Shown here: one piece after another, positions 8,961 through 14,924 of the stretch
Layout: every line of letters begins with the position of its first letter
Position numbering within the stretch: the first letter of the stretch is position 1
NCBI GenBank assembly: GCA_002335115.1
Contig: DDCR01000105.1
Location: forward strand, 1 to 14,924
Length of the DNA stretch: 14,924 bases
Source of the DNA: Oceanospirillaceae bacterium UBA2001
Lineage (GTDB): Bacteria; Pseudomonadota; Gammaproteobacteria; Pseudomonadales; Balneatricaceae
Direction of reading: 5' to 3'
Translations under genes and position numbers: made by a program
Notes under the pieces: model-generated
Told to the model about the DNA's origin: nothing
Databases searched by the model: none
Seen by the model: the letters and a program-made list of their open reading frames with translations, nothing else

Positions 8961-9377
8961 ATGGAACGTTACCTCGAATTTGCAATCAATCACTGGGAAA
9001 TGGTCGTGGCCTTGGTGCTAACACTATTGGTGTTATTGATCACAGAACGCCGCAAAGCTGCTCCCTCAGTATCGCCACAACAAGCCACTGTGATGGCGAA
9101 TGGTGAAGATGCCTTATTACTTGATATTCGCGCGCCAGCAGACTTTAAGGCAGGGCGAGTTATTGGTGCCAAGAATATTCCTTTTGCAGACTTAACAAAA
9201 CGGATGTCTGAACTTGAAAAACACAAAGATAAACCCATTATTATAATCTGTAAGACAGGCCAAACTGCCTCGAGTGCAGCAAATATGTTGAAAAAAGCTG
9301 ATTATACCAACGTGCATCGGATGTCTGGTGGTATGGCCGAGTGGACTGGGCAGAACTTGCCTTTGGTGCGCAAATAA
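8961..9377 (+). CDS. yibN: Membrane-anchored rhodanese-like protein YibN
   Basis: 138 residues from the ATG at 8961; an in-frame TTG at 8940 gives seven extra residues and is less likely. An N-terminal transmembrane segment (about 14-28, MVVALVLTLLVLLIT) is followed by one rhodanese domain: LLLDIRAPADFKAGRVIGAKNIPF (about 52-75), ELEKHKDKPIIIICKTGQTAS (85-104) and MAEWTGQNLPLVRK at the C-terminus. Cys97 occupies the sulfurtransferase nucleophile position. The E. coli YibN copy lacks this loop cysteine in the aligned position as I recall it. ELEKHKDKP and ENLPLVR-type ends match YibN strongly. The sulfur acceptor is unknown. It is the first gene of an apparent operon with grxC (23-bp gap) and secB. 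Confidence 0.9.
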   Translation: MERYLEFAINHWEMVVALVLTLLVLLITERRKAAPSVSPQQATVMANGEDALLLDIRAPADFKAGRVIGAKNIPFADLTKRMSELEKHKDKPIIIICKTGQTASSAANMLKKADYTNVHRMSGGMAEWTGQNLPLVRK

Positions 9378-9400
9378 AACTCTAACACTGGGGCACATTT

Positions 9401-9661
9401 ATGACAGCACAAGTTACAATTTATAGTTCCAACCTTTGTGGATATTGCTTTCGTGCCAAACGCTTGCTTGACAGCAAAGGCCTTAGCTATGAAGAAATTA
9501 GTGTTGATGGGCGCCAAGATGTGCGTCAACAGATGATGCAGCTGACGGGTAACCGCACGGTGCCGCAGATTGTGATTAATGGCAATGCCATCGGTGGTTG
9601 CGATGAATTATTTCTTTTGGACCGTCAGCAAAAACTTGACCCGTTACTAGCCACTTCGTAA
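9401..9661 (+). CDS. grxC: Glutaredoxin 3 (GrxC)
   Basis: 86 residues, a single glutaredoxin fold, cytosolic. It reduces disulfides and glutathione mixed disulfides using glutathione. The active site is C13-G-Y-C16 (SNLCGYCFRAK), followed by the cis-proline TVPQIVING (about 54-62) and the glutathione-binding GGCDEL. The E. coli protein has CPYC; the Gly at the second position is a variant, but both cysteines are retained, so a dithiol mechanism is expected. The ATG has a GGGG ribosome site upstream. It sits between yibN and secB as in E. coli and many gammaproteobacteria. Confidence 0.95.
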   Translation: MTAQVTIYSSNLCGYCFRAKRLLDSKGLSYEEISVDGRQDVRQQMMQLTGNRTVPQIVINGNAIGGCDELFLLDRQQKLDPLLATS

Positions 9662-9701
9662 TTGAAGCCCTCCAATAAATTTAGATGAATGAGAATTAAG
9701 C

Positions 9702-10226
9702 ATGAGTGAAGAAGAAAACGTTGCCGCAGCTGCAGAGGCCACTGAACAGCCACAAATTATGATCCAGCGCGTGTATTTGAAGGATCTATCTTTTGAGTCC
9801 CCTAACTCACCGCAGTCATTCACCAGCGATTGGAAGCCTGAGGTTGGTGTGGATTTAAATAGCCAGGCGCGCCAGCTTAATGAAACTACGTTTGAGGTGG
9901 TTTTACGCATAACGATTACCGCTTCAGCAGAAGAAAAGACGGTTTACCTAACGGAAGTCCAGCAGGCGGGTTTGTTCCACATTGCTAATGTGCCTAAAGA
10001 ATCTATGGGTCAAGTTTTGGGTGCTTTTTGCCCTAATATCCTGTTTCCCTATGCGCGTGAAGCCATTGATAATCTAGTGCAAAGAGGTAGCTTCCCAGCC
10101 TTAATGTTGGCCCCAGTCAACTTTGATGCTTTGTATGCACAGAGTCTGGCGCAGCAAGCATCGCAAGCTGAGACAGGTGCCGCTGAAACTGATGCGACTC
10201 CAGATGCTGGTGAACCAACTCACTAA
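9702..10226 (+). CDS. secB: Protein-export chaperone SecB
   Basis: 174 residues. SecB is a cytosolic tetrameric chaperone that keeps preproteins unfolded and hands them to SecA. Core motifs are QRVYLKDLSFESPNSP (about 22-37), WKPEV, YLTEVQQAGLF, LGAFCPNILFPYARE (about 106-120) and LVQRGSFPALMLAPVNFDALY. The protein is longer than the 155 residues of E. coli SecB because of an N-terminal acidic/alanine stretch and a C-terminal tail rich in Ala, Glu, Asp and Thr (about 150-174). That tail is the region of SecB that contacts SecA in known systems. It is the third gene of the yibN operon; gpsA, which follows in E. coli, is absent here. Confidence 0.96.
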   Translation: MSEEENVAAAAEATEQPQIMIQRVYLKDLSFESPNSPQSFTSDWKPEVGVDLNSQARQLNETTFEVVLRITITASAEEKTVYLTEVQQAGLFHIANVPKESMGQVLGAFCPNILFPYAREAIDNLVQRGSFPALMLAPVNFDALYAQSLAQQASQAETGAAETDATPDAGEPTH

Positions 10227-10411
10227 CGCGTATGGGTGAGAGTGTCTGTTAGCAGCGTCACCTAATGGCGTTGCTGCAAACATTATTGGGTTAGCGCTGC
10301 GAACACTAGTGGGAAAGGGGCTGCATAAACTGGTGGTACAAGGCCTGCTCAATTTGGTAGGGTAAATGCCTTGGGGTCCTATCCTAAGAAAACCAAAGTT
10401 ATCCACTGTGT
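10227..10411. other. 185-bp convergent gap between secB and trmL
   Basis: No credible gene is present. A 7-bp stem (AGCAGCG at 10251-10257 with CGTTGCT at 10269-10275, one G-U pair) follows the secB stop, but there is no T-run, so it is not a classical terminator. Three imperfect, roughly 22-bp units follow one another at about 10249-10268, 10270-10290 and 10292-10313, each ending in a TAATGG, TATTGGG or TAGTGGG-like block. Their role is unknown. The opposite strand is open across the gap, but its translation has no recognisable motif. Confidence 0.5.
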
Positions 10412-10873
10412 TTAAAGATTGGCGCCTTCGTAATTGAGCTGTCTCCATGCTTCATATACGGTAATGGCTGCGCAGTTAGATAAGTTCAAGCTGCGGCTTT
10501 CTGACGTCATGGGAAGGCGAATCCTGGCGTCACATTGGGCTCTAATTTCTTCAGGAAGCCCGCGACTTTCGGGTCCGAACAAAAGCGCGTCATGTTTTTC
10601 AAACCTAGCTTTGCTGAAGCAATCGCTGCCTTTTGTGGTCATAGCATAAATCGTTTTAGGCTTCACATTGGCGAGGAATTCCGCATAACTTTTGTGAACC
10701 TGCAAGCGTGCCCATTCGTGATAATCCAACCCAGCTCGTCTTAACGATTTATCTTCAAGCTTAAATCCAAGGGGCTCGATTAAATGTAATTGAAACCCAG
10801 TATTAGCACACAGCCGAATAATATTGCCCGTATTGGGTGGGATTTCTGGTTCAAAAAGTACAACGTGTAACAT
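10412..10873 (-). CDS. trmL: tRNA (cytidine(34)-2'-O)-methyltransferase TrmL
   Basis: 153 residues, a minimal SPOUT-class methyltransferase. It 2'-O-methylates the wobble nucleotide of certain leucine tRNAs using S-adenosylmethionine and acts as a dimer. Motifs are [20 protein letters not shown] (about 7-26), [14 protein letters not shown] (motif 2, about 96-109) and the trefoil-knot [20 protein letters not shown] (about 117-136). The length equals or nearly equals E. coli YibK/TrmL. E. coli has trmL in the same broad neighbourhood (secB-gpsA-cysE-trmL), but here it points toward secB and lacks the intervening genes. Confidence 0.95.
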   Translation of the reverse strand: MLHVVLFEPEIPPNTGNIIRLCANTGFQLHLIEPLGFKLEDKSLRRAGLDYHEWARLQVHKSYAEFLANVKPKTIYAMTTKGSDCFSKARFEKHDALLFGPESRGLPEEIRAQCDARIRLPMTSESRSLNLSNCAAITVYEAWRQLNYEGANL

Positions 10874-10918
10874 GATGTATTATTTCCATACCAATACTTC
10901 TAGATTCAATATAGGTTG

Positions 10919-10924
10919 ATTATA
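10919..10924 (-). promoter_or_regulatory. -10 element, candidate trmL promoter
   Basis: A perfect TATAAT on the minus strand lies 45 bp upstream of the trmL ATG (10871-10873). No good -35 is visible at 16-18 bp. The flanking sequence is AT-rich. The leader would be about 38 nt with a weak GGAA ribosome site. Confidence 0.4.
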
Positions 10925-10956
10925 GGACAAAAATAAAGCCAATGAATTGGGAATTC

Positions 10957-10976
10957 AAACCCCTTGGGTGTTTTTT
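10957..10976 (+). terminator. Terminator-like hairpin with T-run on the plus strand
   Basis: AAACCCC / GGTGTTT form a 7-position stem with one mismatch around a TTG loop, followed by a run of T (from 10971). Its T-run faces the plus strand, where no gene ends nearby; secB ends 730 bp earlier. On the minus strand it lies after ntrC but has only three T after the stem. It may stop antisense or secB read-through transcripts, or be chance. Confidence 0.3.
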
Positions 10977-11023
10977 GTAACTACTAAAATTTAGCTTGAG
11001 CATGTCACACATACCCAACCCAT

Positions 11024-12415
11024 CTATAAACCCAACTCGCTAATTTTTCGAGTCAAGGTGTTGCGACCCCAGCCTAGCACCTCTGCTGCTTCTCGACGGC
11101 GGCCGTGGGTATGTTTAAGGGCGGCTTTTATCATCACTTTTTCAAACGCTGGCAAAGCTTTATCAAGCAGTTGTTGTTGCCCGAATTGTAGTTCTTTTTT
11201 AGCCCAAGTTGATAATACTTCTTGCCAGCTTTCTTCTAAGCTTGCAGTGGGTGTTTGCTCTTTAAGCTCGGGGGGCAAATCGTTGACTAATATCTGATTA
11301 CCACTGCCCATAACACTCAACCAGCGGCACACATTTTCCAATTGGCGCACATTGCCTGGCCACTCTAATTTCTGTAAATGCGCCGCAGCTTCGCTGGACA
11401 ATTGTTTTGTTTCTACGGCCAGTTCTTTAGCACTGGTCAGTAAAAAGTGCCTTGCCAGTGCAGGAATATCTTCGCTGCGTTGGTTGAGGTTAGGTAAAGG
11501 TATACGAATCACGTTGAGGCGATGAAATAGGTCTTCTCGAAATAACCCTTGTTCGACTCGTTGGGCTAAATCCTGGTGCGTTGCGGCGATAATTCGCACA
11601 TCTACTTTGACTAAGTTGTGGCCACCAACTCGATAAAACTCGCCATCGGCCAGCACTCTTAATAGTCGAGTCTGGGCTTCAGCTGGCATATCACCAATCT
11701 CATCCAACATTAACGTGCCGCCGTGAGCTTGTTCGAAGTGGCCTTTGCGCTGATTGGCGGCGCCCGTAAAGGCTCCCTTTTCGTGACCAAAGAGTTCTGA
11801 TTCAATCAGGTCTTTTTGAATAGCAGCCATATTTAGAGGGATAAAAGGCTGATTGGCTCTTGGGCTATGCTGATGCAGGGCCTGAGCGATGAGTTCCTTA
11901 CCCGTGCCGGAGGCGCCATTAATCATCACTGTCATATTAGATTGAGACAGTCGACCAATGGCCCTAAATACCTCCTGCATGGCAGGTGCTTCACCAATAA
12001 TTTGAGCGCTTTCTGGGGCGGGCTCTGGTGCCTTGACGCCTGCTTGTTGCTGGGCATGCTGCAAGCCTCGCTGGACTAAAGCGACGGCCTCATCAACATC
12101 GAAGGGTTTTGGCAAATAATCAAAAGCACCACCTTGATAGGATGCTACAGCGCTATCTAAATCAGAGTGCGCAGTCATAATAATGACTGGCACATGAGCG
12201 ATTTGATGTTGTAATCGCTGTAATAAACTTAGGCCATCAATACCAGGCATACGAATATCACTGACAATGAGTTTGGGCGTATCTGCTTCAAGGGCCGCCA
12301 ATAATTGCTGTCCGTCTTCAAAACTGCGACTACTAATTTGTGCTTGTTGTAAGGCCCGTTCTAGCACCCAGCGTATCGCGTGGTCGTCGTCTACTAACCA
12401 TACATCTTGGCTCAT
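11024..12415 (-). CDS. ntrC: Nitrogen regulation response regulator NtrC (NR-I)
   Basis: 463 residues, a sigma54-dependent activator close to E. coli NtrC (469). Receiver domain (about 1-120): acidic pocket Asp10/Asp11, phosphoacceptor Asp53 in VSDIRMPG, Thr81 and Lys103. AAA+ domain (about 138-370): Walker A GASGTGKE (168-175), the sigma54-contact loop GAFTGA (214-219), Walker B MLDEIGD (236-242) and FREDLFHRLNV. The C-terminal Fis-type helix-turn-helix is HGRRREAAEVLGWGRNTLTRK (about 437-457). Phosphorylated by NtrB under nitrogen limitation, it activates glnA and other nitrogen genes. Its ATG overlaps the ntrB stop by 4 bp, so the two are co-translated. No intrinsic terminator with a good T-run follows it on this strand. 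Confidence 0.97.
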   Translation of the reverse strand: MSQDVWLVDDDHAIRWVLERALQQAQISSRSFEDGQQLLAALEADTPKLIVSDIRMPGIDGLSLLQRLQHQIAHVPVIIMTAHSDLDSAVASYQGGAFDYLPKPFDVDEAVALVQRGLQHAQQQAGVKAPEPAPESAQIIGEAPAMQEVFRAIGRLSQSNMTVMINGASGTGKELIAQALHQHSPRANQPFIPLNMAAIQKDLIESELFGHEKGAFTGAANQRKGHFEQAHGGTLMLDEIGDMPAEAQTRLLRVLADGEFYRVGGHNLVKVDVRIIAATHQDLAQRVEQGLFREDLFHRLNVIRIPLPNLNQRSEDIPALARHFLLTSAKELAVETKQLSSEAAAHLQKLEWPGNVRQLENVCRWLSVMGSGNQILVNDLPPELKEQTPTASLEESWQEVLSTWAKKELQFGQQQLLDKALPAFEKVMIKAALKHTHGRRREAAEVLGWGRNTLTRKISELGL

Positions 12416-13485
12416 GGGAGTTTCTCCATGGGTAGGTAAATATTAAAACAAGTGTGGCCACTTTGACTATCGCATTCGATGAGACCTTGGTGCTGTTGTA
12501 TGAGGCTTTGGGCAATACTTAAACCCAATCCTGAGCCTTGCGCACGATGTGTCACTAGTGGAAAAAATATGTCTTCTATATGGTTGGCACTGATGCCTGG
12601 GCCGTTGTCAGTTATGCTGATGCAGCATGCTAGGCGGTGACAAATGTTGCCAATAGTAAAATGCCTAACAATGCGGGTTTTTAAGCAAATATGGCCATTG
12701 GGGGTCTGATGTTCTACCAATGCTTGTAATGCATTGCGGCCCACGTTGAGAAACACTTGAGTCATTTGATTAGCGTCGATGAGTAACTCGGGTAAGCTGG
12801 GATCATAATCGCGTATTAGTTGCACCTGACCATTGGCTTCAGCGCGCAGGAGCTGGTCTATCTTATCAAGTATCTGATGAATGTTGCAGATCTGTTTTTG
12901 AGTTTGGCGCTGAGGGCCAATCAAACGGTCCACAAGGTCTCTGAGGCGATCAGCCTCAGAAATAATGATGTCAGTAAATTCATGCAGAGAAGGGTTTAGC
13001 TCTCTTTGCAATAATTGGGCCGCACCACGAATACCACCAAGCGGATTTTTGATTTCGTGAGCAAGGTTACGCACTAAGTTAGAAGACGCTTGTTGTTGTG
13101 TAGTCATGCGCGCTTCTTGGGTTAGGCGCTTGACGCGCTCCAAAGGTTGTATTTCTAGGGCCAAGCTACCTTCATCATCTATAGCAGTCACACTCAAGTC
13201 GACCCATAGTCGGTGGCCATTGGCTTGTTGAATCTGGGTATCGCGGCTAGTAAATGATTGTTGCTGCTTGGAGCTGTCTTGCAATTGTTGCTTCAGCAAA
13301 GCGTCCAAATTTAACAGAGTGCCTATGGGTTCCAGTTGCATTTGGTGTTGACTGACCCGAAATAAATTTTCGGCAGCCAAATTTAGTGCCACAATTTCCA
13401 TGTTGGTGTTGATTAACACGATGGCGGTCGTTAAATGATTAACTAACCCAGCCAGAGCTTGGTTGGCTTGTAGTAAATTAGTCAT
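12412..13485 (-). CDS. ntrB: Nitrogen regulation sensor kinase/phosphatase NtrB (NR-II)
   Basis: 357 residues, cytosolic with no transmembrane segment, slightly longer than E. coli GlnL (349). Domains are an N-terminal PAS-like sensor (about 8-110), a dimerisation/phosphotransfer domain with RNLAHEIKNPLGGIRGAAQLL and phospho-accepting His143, and a HATPase domain with N-box Asn251 (NVGRNALQAL), G1 DNGPGIS (293-299) and G2 GSGLGLS (317-323). It phosphorylates NtrC when nitrogen is short; PII (GlnB) switches it to phosphatase when glutamine is plentiful. GGAG precedes the ATG. It lies downstream of glnA in the usual glnA-ntrB-ntrC order, separated by a terminator and its own promoter. Confidence 0.96.
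   Translation of the reverse strand: MTNLLQANQALAGLVNHLTTAIVLINTNMEIVALNLAAENLFRVSQHQMQLEPIGTLLNLDALLKQQLQDSSKQQQSFTSRDTQIQQANGHRLWVDLSVTAIDDEGSLALEIQPLERVKRLTQEARMTTQQQASSNLVRNLAHEIKNPLGGIRGAAQLLQRELNPSLHEFTDIIISEADRLRDLVDRLIGPQRQTQKQICNIHQILDKIDQLLRAEANGQVQLIRDYDPSLPELLIDANQMTQVFLNVGRNALQALVEHQTPNGHICLKTRIVRHFTIGNICHRLACCISITDNGPGISANHIEDIFFPLVTHRAQGSGLGLSIAQSLIQQHQGLIECDSQSGHTCFNIYLPMEKLP
12413..12430 (-). promoter_or_regulatory. Hairpin covering the ntrC ribosome site and start codon
   Basis: In the ntrBC mRNA, CATGGAG and CTCCCATG pair around an AAA loop (7 bp, one bulged C). The left arm holds the GGAG ribosome site and the right arm ends in the ntrC ATG. The hairpin lies in the last codons of ntrB, so ribosomes finishing ntrB would melt it. 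This suggests translational coupling that ties NtrC output to NtrB. Stability looks modest. Function is inferred, not shown. Confidence 0.4.
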
Positions 13486-13513
13486 CGCACTCCGTATAAA
13501 AAGGGTTAGTCAA

Positions 13514-13541
13514 ATTATAACGCACCAAATTAGTGCGTCAG
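13514..13541 (-). promoter_or_regulatory. Candidate sigma70 promoter of ntrBC
   Basis: On the minus strand a perfect -10 TATAAT (13514-13519) is paired with a -35-like CTGACG (13536-13541, 4 of 6) across a 16-bp spacer. Transcription would start near 13507, about 22 nt before the ntrB ATG. The spacer is filled by the NtrC operator at 13520-13538. It lies downstream of the glnA terminator, giving ntrBC its own basal promoter. Confidence 0.6.
13520..13538. promoter_or_regulatory. NtrC operator between glnA and ntrB
   Basis: On the minus strand the site reads ACGCACTAATTTGGTGCGT, a near-perfect dyad with 6-bp arms (ACGCAC/GTGCGT). It matches the NtrC consensus GCACTA-N3-TGGTGC at every specified base. 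It sits between the -35 and -10 of the ntrB promoter. In E. coli an NtrC site at the glnL promoter represses ntrBC transcription, and the same logic is inferred here. Binding is predicted, not demonstrated. Confidence 0.75.
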
Positions 13542-13549
13542 GGAAGCTT

Positions 13550-13573
13550 AAAAAGCCCTCCAAGGAGGGCTTT
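13550..13573 (-). terminator. Intrinsic terminator of glnA
   Basis: A perfect 10-bp inverted repeat (AAAGCCCTCC at 13552-13561 and GGAGGGCTTT at 13564-13573) has a 2-nt loop. On the minus strand it ends in a run of five T, extending past the stem. It starts about 10 bp after the glnA stop, in the right orientation. In E. coli a similar terminator between glnA and glnL lets some read-through supply NtrBC under nitrogen limitation. Confidence 0.85.
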
Positions 13574-13583
13574 GGTTGGGCTT

Positions 13584-14924
13584 TTAGCAAGAGTAGTAAA
13601 GGCCAAACTCAACGGGGTGAGTCACGCTGTTGACTGCTTCTACTTCGCCGTTTTTAAGTTCGATGTATGCATCGATCATTTCGTCCGTAAACACACCGCC
13701 TCGAGTTAAGAACTCTCGATCTGCTTCGAGTGCGCTCAAAGCTTCTTCTAAGCTGCGTGCCACTGTTGGGATAGCAGCGGCTTCTTCTGCAGGTAGGTCA
13801 TATAGATCCTTATCGGCTGCATCGCCAGGGTGAATCTTGTTTTGAATACCATCAAGGCCAGCCATCAAAAGCGCTGCAAAGCACAAATATGGGTTAGCTG
13901 TTGGATCAGGGAAACGGACTTCTACACGGCGTCCACGGGGATTGCTTACGTATGGAATACGGATAGAAGCAGAGCGATTACGAGCCGAATAGGCCAGCAT
14001 TACTGGGGCTTCAAATCCTGGCACTAGGCGTTTATAGGCATTTGTTGAAGCGTTAGTAAAGGCGTTAAGCGCCTTCGCATGCTTAATAATGCCGCCAATG
14101 TAATAAAGGGCTGTATCAGATAGGCCACCGTAGCCGTCACCAGCAAAAAGATTAACGCCATCTTTAGCGATTGACTGGTGCACATGCATGCCAGAACCGT
14201 TATCTCCAACAATAGGCTTAGGCATAAATGTGGCTGTCTTGCCATAGGCGTGAGCGACGTTGTGCACACAGTACTTCAAAATCTGTACTTCATCTGCCTT
14301 GCGAATTAAAGTGCTGAACTTAGTACCAATTTCGTTTTGGTTAGCAGTGGCAACCTCGTGGTGATGAACTTCTATCTCAACCCCCATAGATTCCATGGCA
14401 TCGCACATGGCACCACGCATGTCATGGGAAGAGTCGACTGGTGGTACTGGAAAATATCCACCTTTAACACCTGGACGATGGCCTGTGTTACCACCTTCGA
14501 TGGTCGCATTAGACTGCCAGGCCGCTTCTTCTGAGTTGATTTCGTACATGGATCCTTGCATATCAGATTTCCACTTCACATCATCAAATACAAAAAACTC
14601 TGGCTCAGGGCCGAAGTAAGCCGTGTCACCAATGCCTGTCGACTTAAGATATTCTTCAGCGCGTGCAGCCACTGAGCGCGGGTCGCGGTCGTAGCCTTGC
14701 ATGGTGGCTGGTTCAATAACGTCGCAACGGACATTAACAGTTGTGCTTTCTGTAAACGGGTCTAGTACCGCTGAGCTGTCGTCTGGCATGATGATCATGT
14801 CTGAATCGTTAATGCCTTTCCAGCCCGCAATAGAGGACCCATCAAACATTTGGCCTTCAGAGAAAAAATCTTCATCCACTGTGCTGGCAGGTATAGTGAC
14901 GTGCTGCTCTTTACCTTTGGTATC
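13584..14924 (-). CDS. glnA: Glutamine synthetase type I GlnA, 5' end missing
   Basis: 446 residues are visible; by comparison with E. coli GlnA (469) about 22 N-terminal residues lie beyond the right edge. The frame is open to the window edge, beginning [14 protein letters not shown]. It makes glutamine from glutamate, ammonia and ATP as a dodecamer. Motifs are [80 protein letters not shown] and [19 protein letters not shown] contains the tyrosine that is adenylylated by GlnE in regulated (GSI-beta) enzymes. A GTG at 14877-14879 is an internal valine codon, not the start. Its promoter, probably NtrC/sigma54 controlled, is outside the window. Confidence 0.98.
   Translation of the reverse strand, partial: DTKGKEQHVTIPASTVDEDFFSEGQMFDGSSIAGWKGINDSDMIIMPDDSSAVLDPFTESTTVNVRCDVIEPATMQGYDRDPRSVAARAEEYLKSTGIGDTAYFGPEPEFFVFDDVKWKSDMQGSMYEINSEEAAWQSNATIEGGNTGHRPGVKGGYFPVPPVDSSHDMRGAMCDAMESMGVEIEVHHHEVATANQNEIGTKFSTLIRKADEVQILKYCVHNVAHAYGKTATFMPKPIVGDNGSGMHVHQSIAKDGVNLFAGDGYGGLSDTALYYIGGIIKHAKALNAFTNASTNAYKRLVPGFEAPVMLAYSARNRSASIRIPYVSNPRGRRVEVRFPDPTANPYLCFAALLMAGLDGIQNKIHPGDAADKDLYDLPAEEAAAIPTVARSLEEALSALEADREFLTRGGVFTDEMIDAYIELKNGEVEAVNSVTHPVEFGLYYSC

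Noticed and set aside
8726..9106. 126-residue plus-strand open frame across the gpmI/yibN gap
   Set aside because: It runs antisense to gpmI, over both divergent promoters and into yibN in another frame, with no recognisable domain.
10251..10275. Intrinsic terminator for secB
   Set aside because: A stem is present but there is no T-run after it, so a Rho-independent terminator cannot be claimed.
10249..10313. Integron attC-like or CRISPR-like repeats
   Set aside because: The units are short, degenerate and directly adjacent with no spacers, and lack paired RYYYAAC/GTTRRRY ends; no integrase or cas gene is nearby.
10101..10448. Minus-strand open frame spanning the secB/trmL gap
   Set aside because: It overlaps the ends of both secB and trmL, and the translation across the gap shows no known family pattern.

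Overview
This window is ordinary chromosomal housekeeping DNA from a gammaproteobacterium. Protein motifs, gene content and gene order (yggX-mutY, hisBHAF, yibQ-ctpA-envC-gpmI, yibN-grxC-secB, trmL, ntrC-ntrB-glnA) resemble the single neighbourhood I recall from Pseudomonas-type genomes. The envC/gpmI/yibQ and yibN/grxC/secB blocks also sit together in E. coli. Base composition looks moderate (mid-to-high 40s % GC by eye, not counted), lower than a typical Pseudomonas. I would therefore guess a marine or Oceanospirillales-like relative, but the genus cannot be fixed from the sequence alone.

Layout from left to right. (1) Minus strand: the 5' part of yggX, preceded by mutY and overlapping it by 4 bp, a DNA repair / iron-oxidation pair. 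(2) Plus strand: a histidine-biosynthesis operon, hisB-hisH-hisA-hisF, with a candidate sigma70 promoter in the mutY/hisB divergent gap. (3) Minus strand: a very compact cluster gpmI-envC-ctpA-yibQ with gaps of 1, 9 and 4 bp. It joins one glycolytic enzyme to three envelope/peptidoglycan proteins, and yibQ runs 27 bp into the 3' end of hisF. (4) Plus strand: yibN-grxC-secB (rhodanese-like protein, glutaredoxin 3, export chaperone), divergent from gpmI. (5) Minus strand: trmL (tRNA wobble methyltransferase). (6) Minus strand: glnA (5' end cut by the window edge), a clear intrinsic terminator, then ntrB-ntrC, the nitrogen two-component system.

The most informative non-coding signal is a near-perfect NtrC operator between glnA and ntrB. 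It fills the spacer between the -35 and -10 of the ntrB promoter, which suggests autorepression of ntrBC. A small hairpin over the ntrC ribosome-binding site and start codon suggests translational coupling to ntrB. The 185-bp secB/trmL gap has imperfect repeats I cannot assign.

I found no mobile element, CRISPR array, tRNA/rRNA gene or defence-like locus. I also see no evidence of a previously undescribed system. The findings are mainly regulatory and architectural details.
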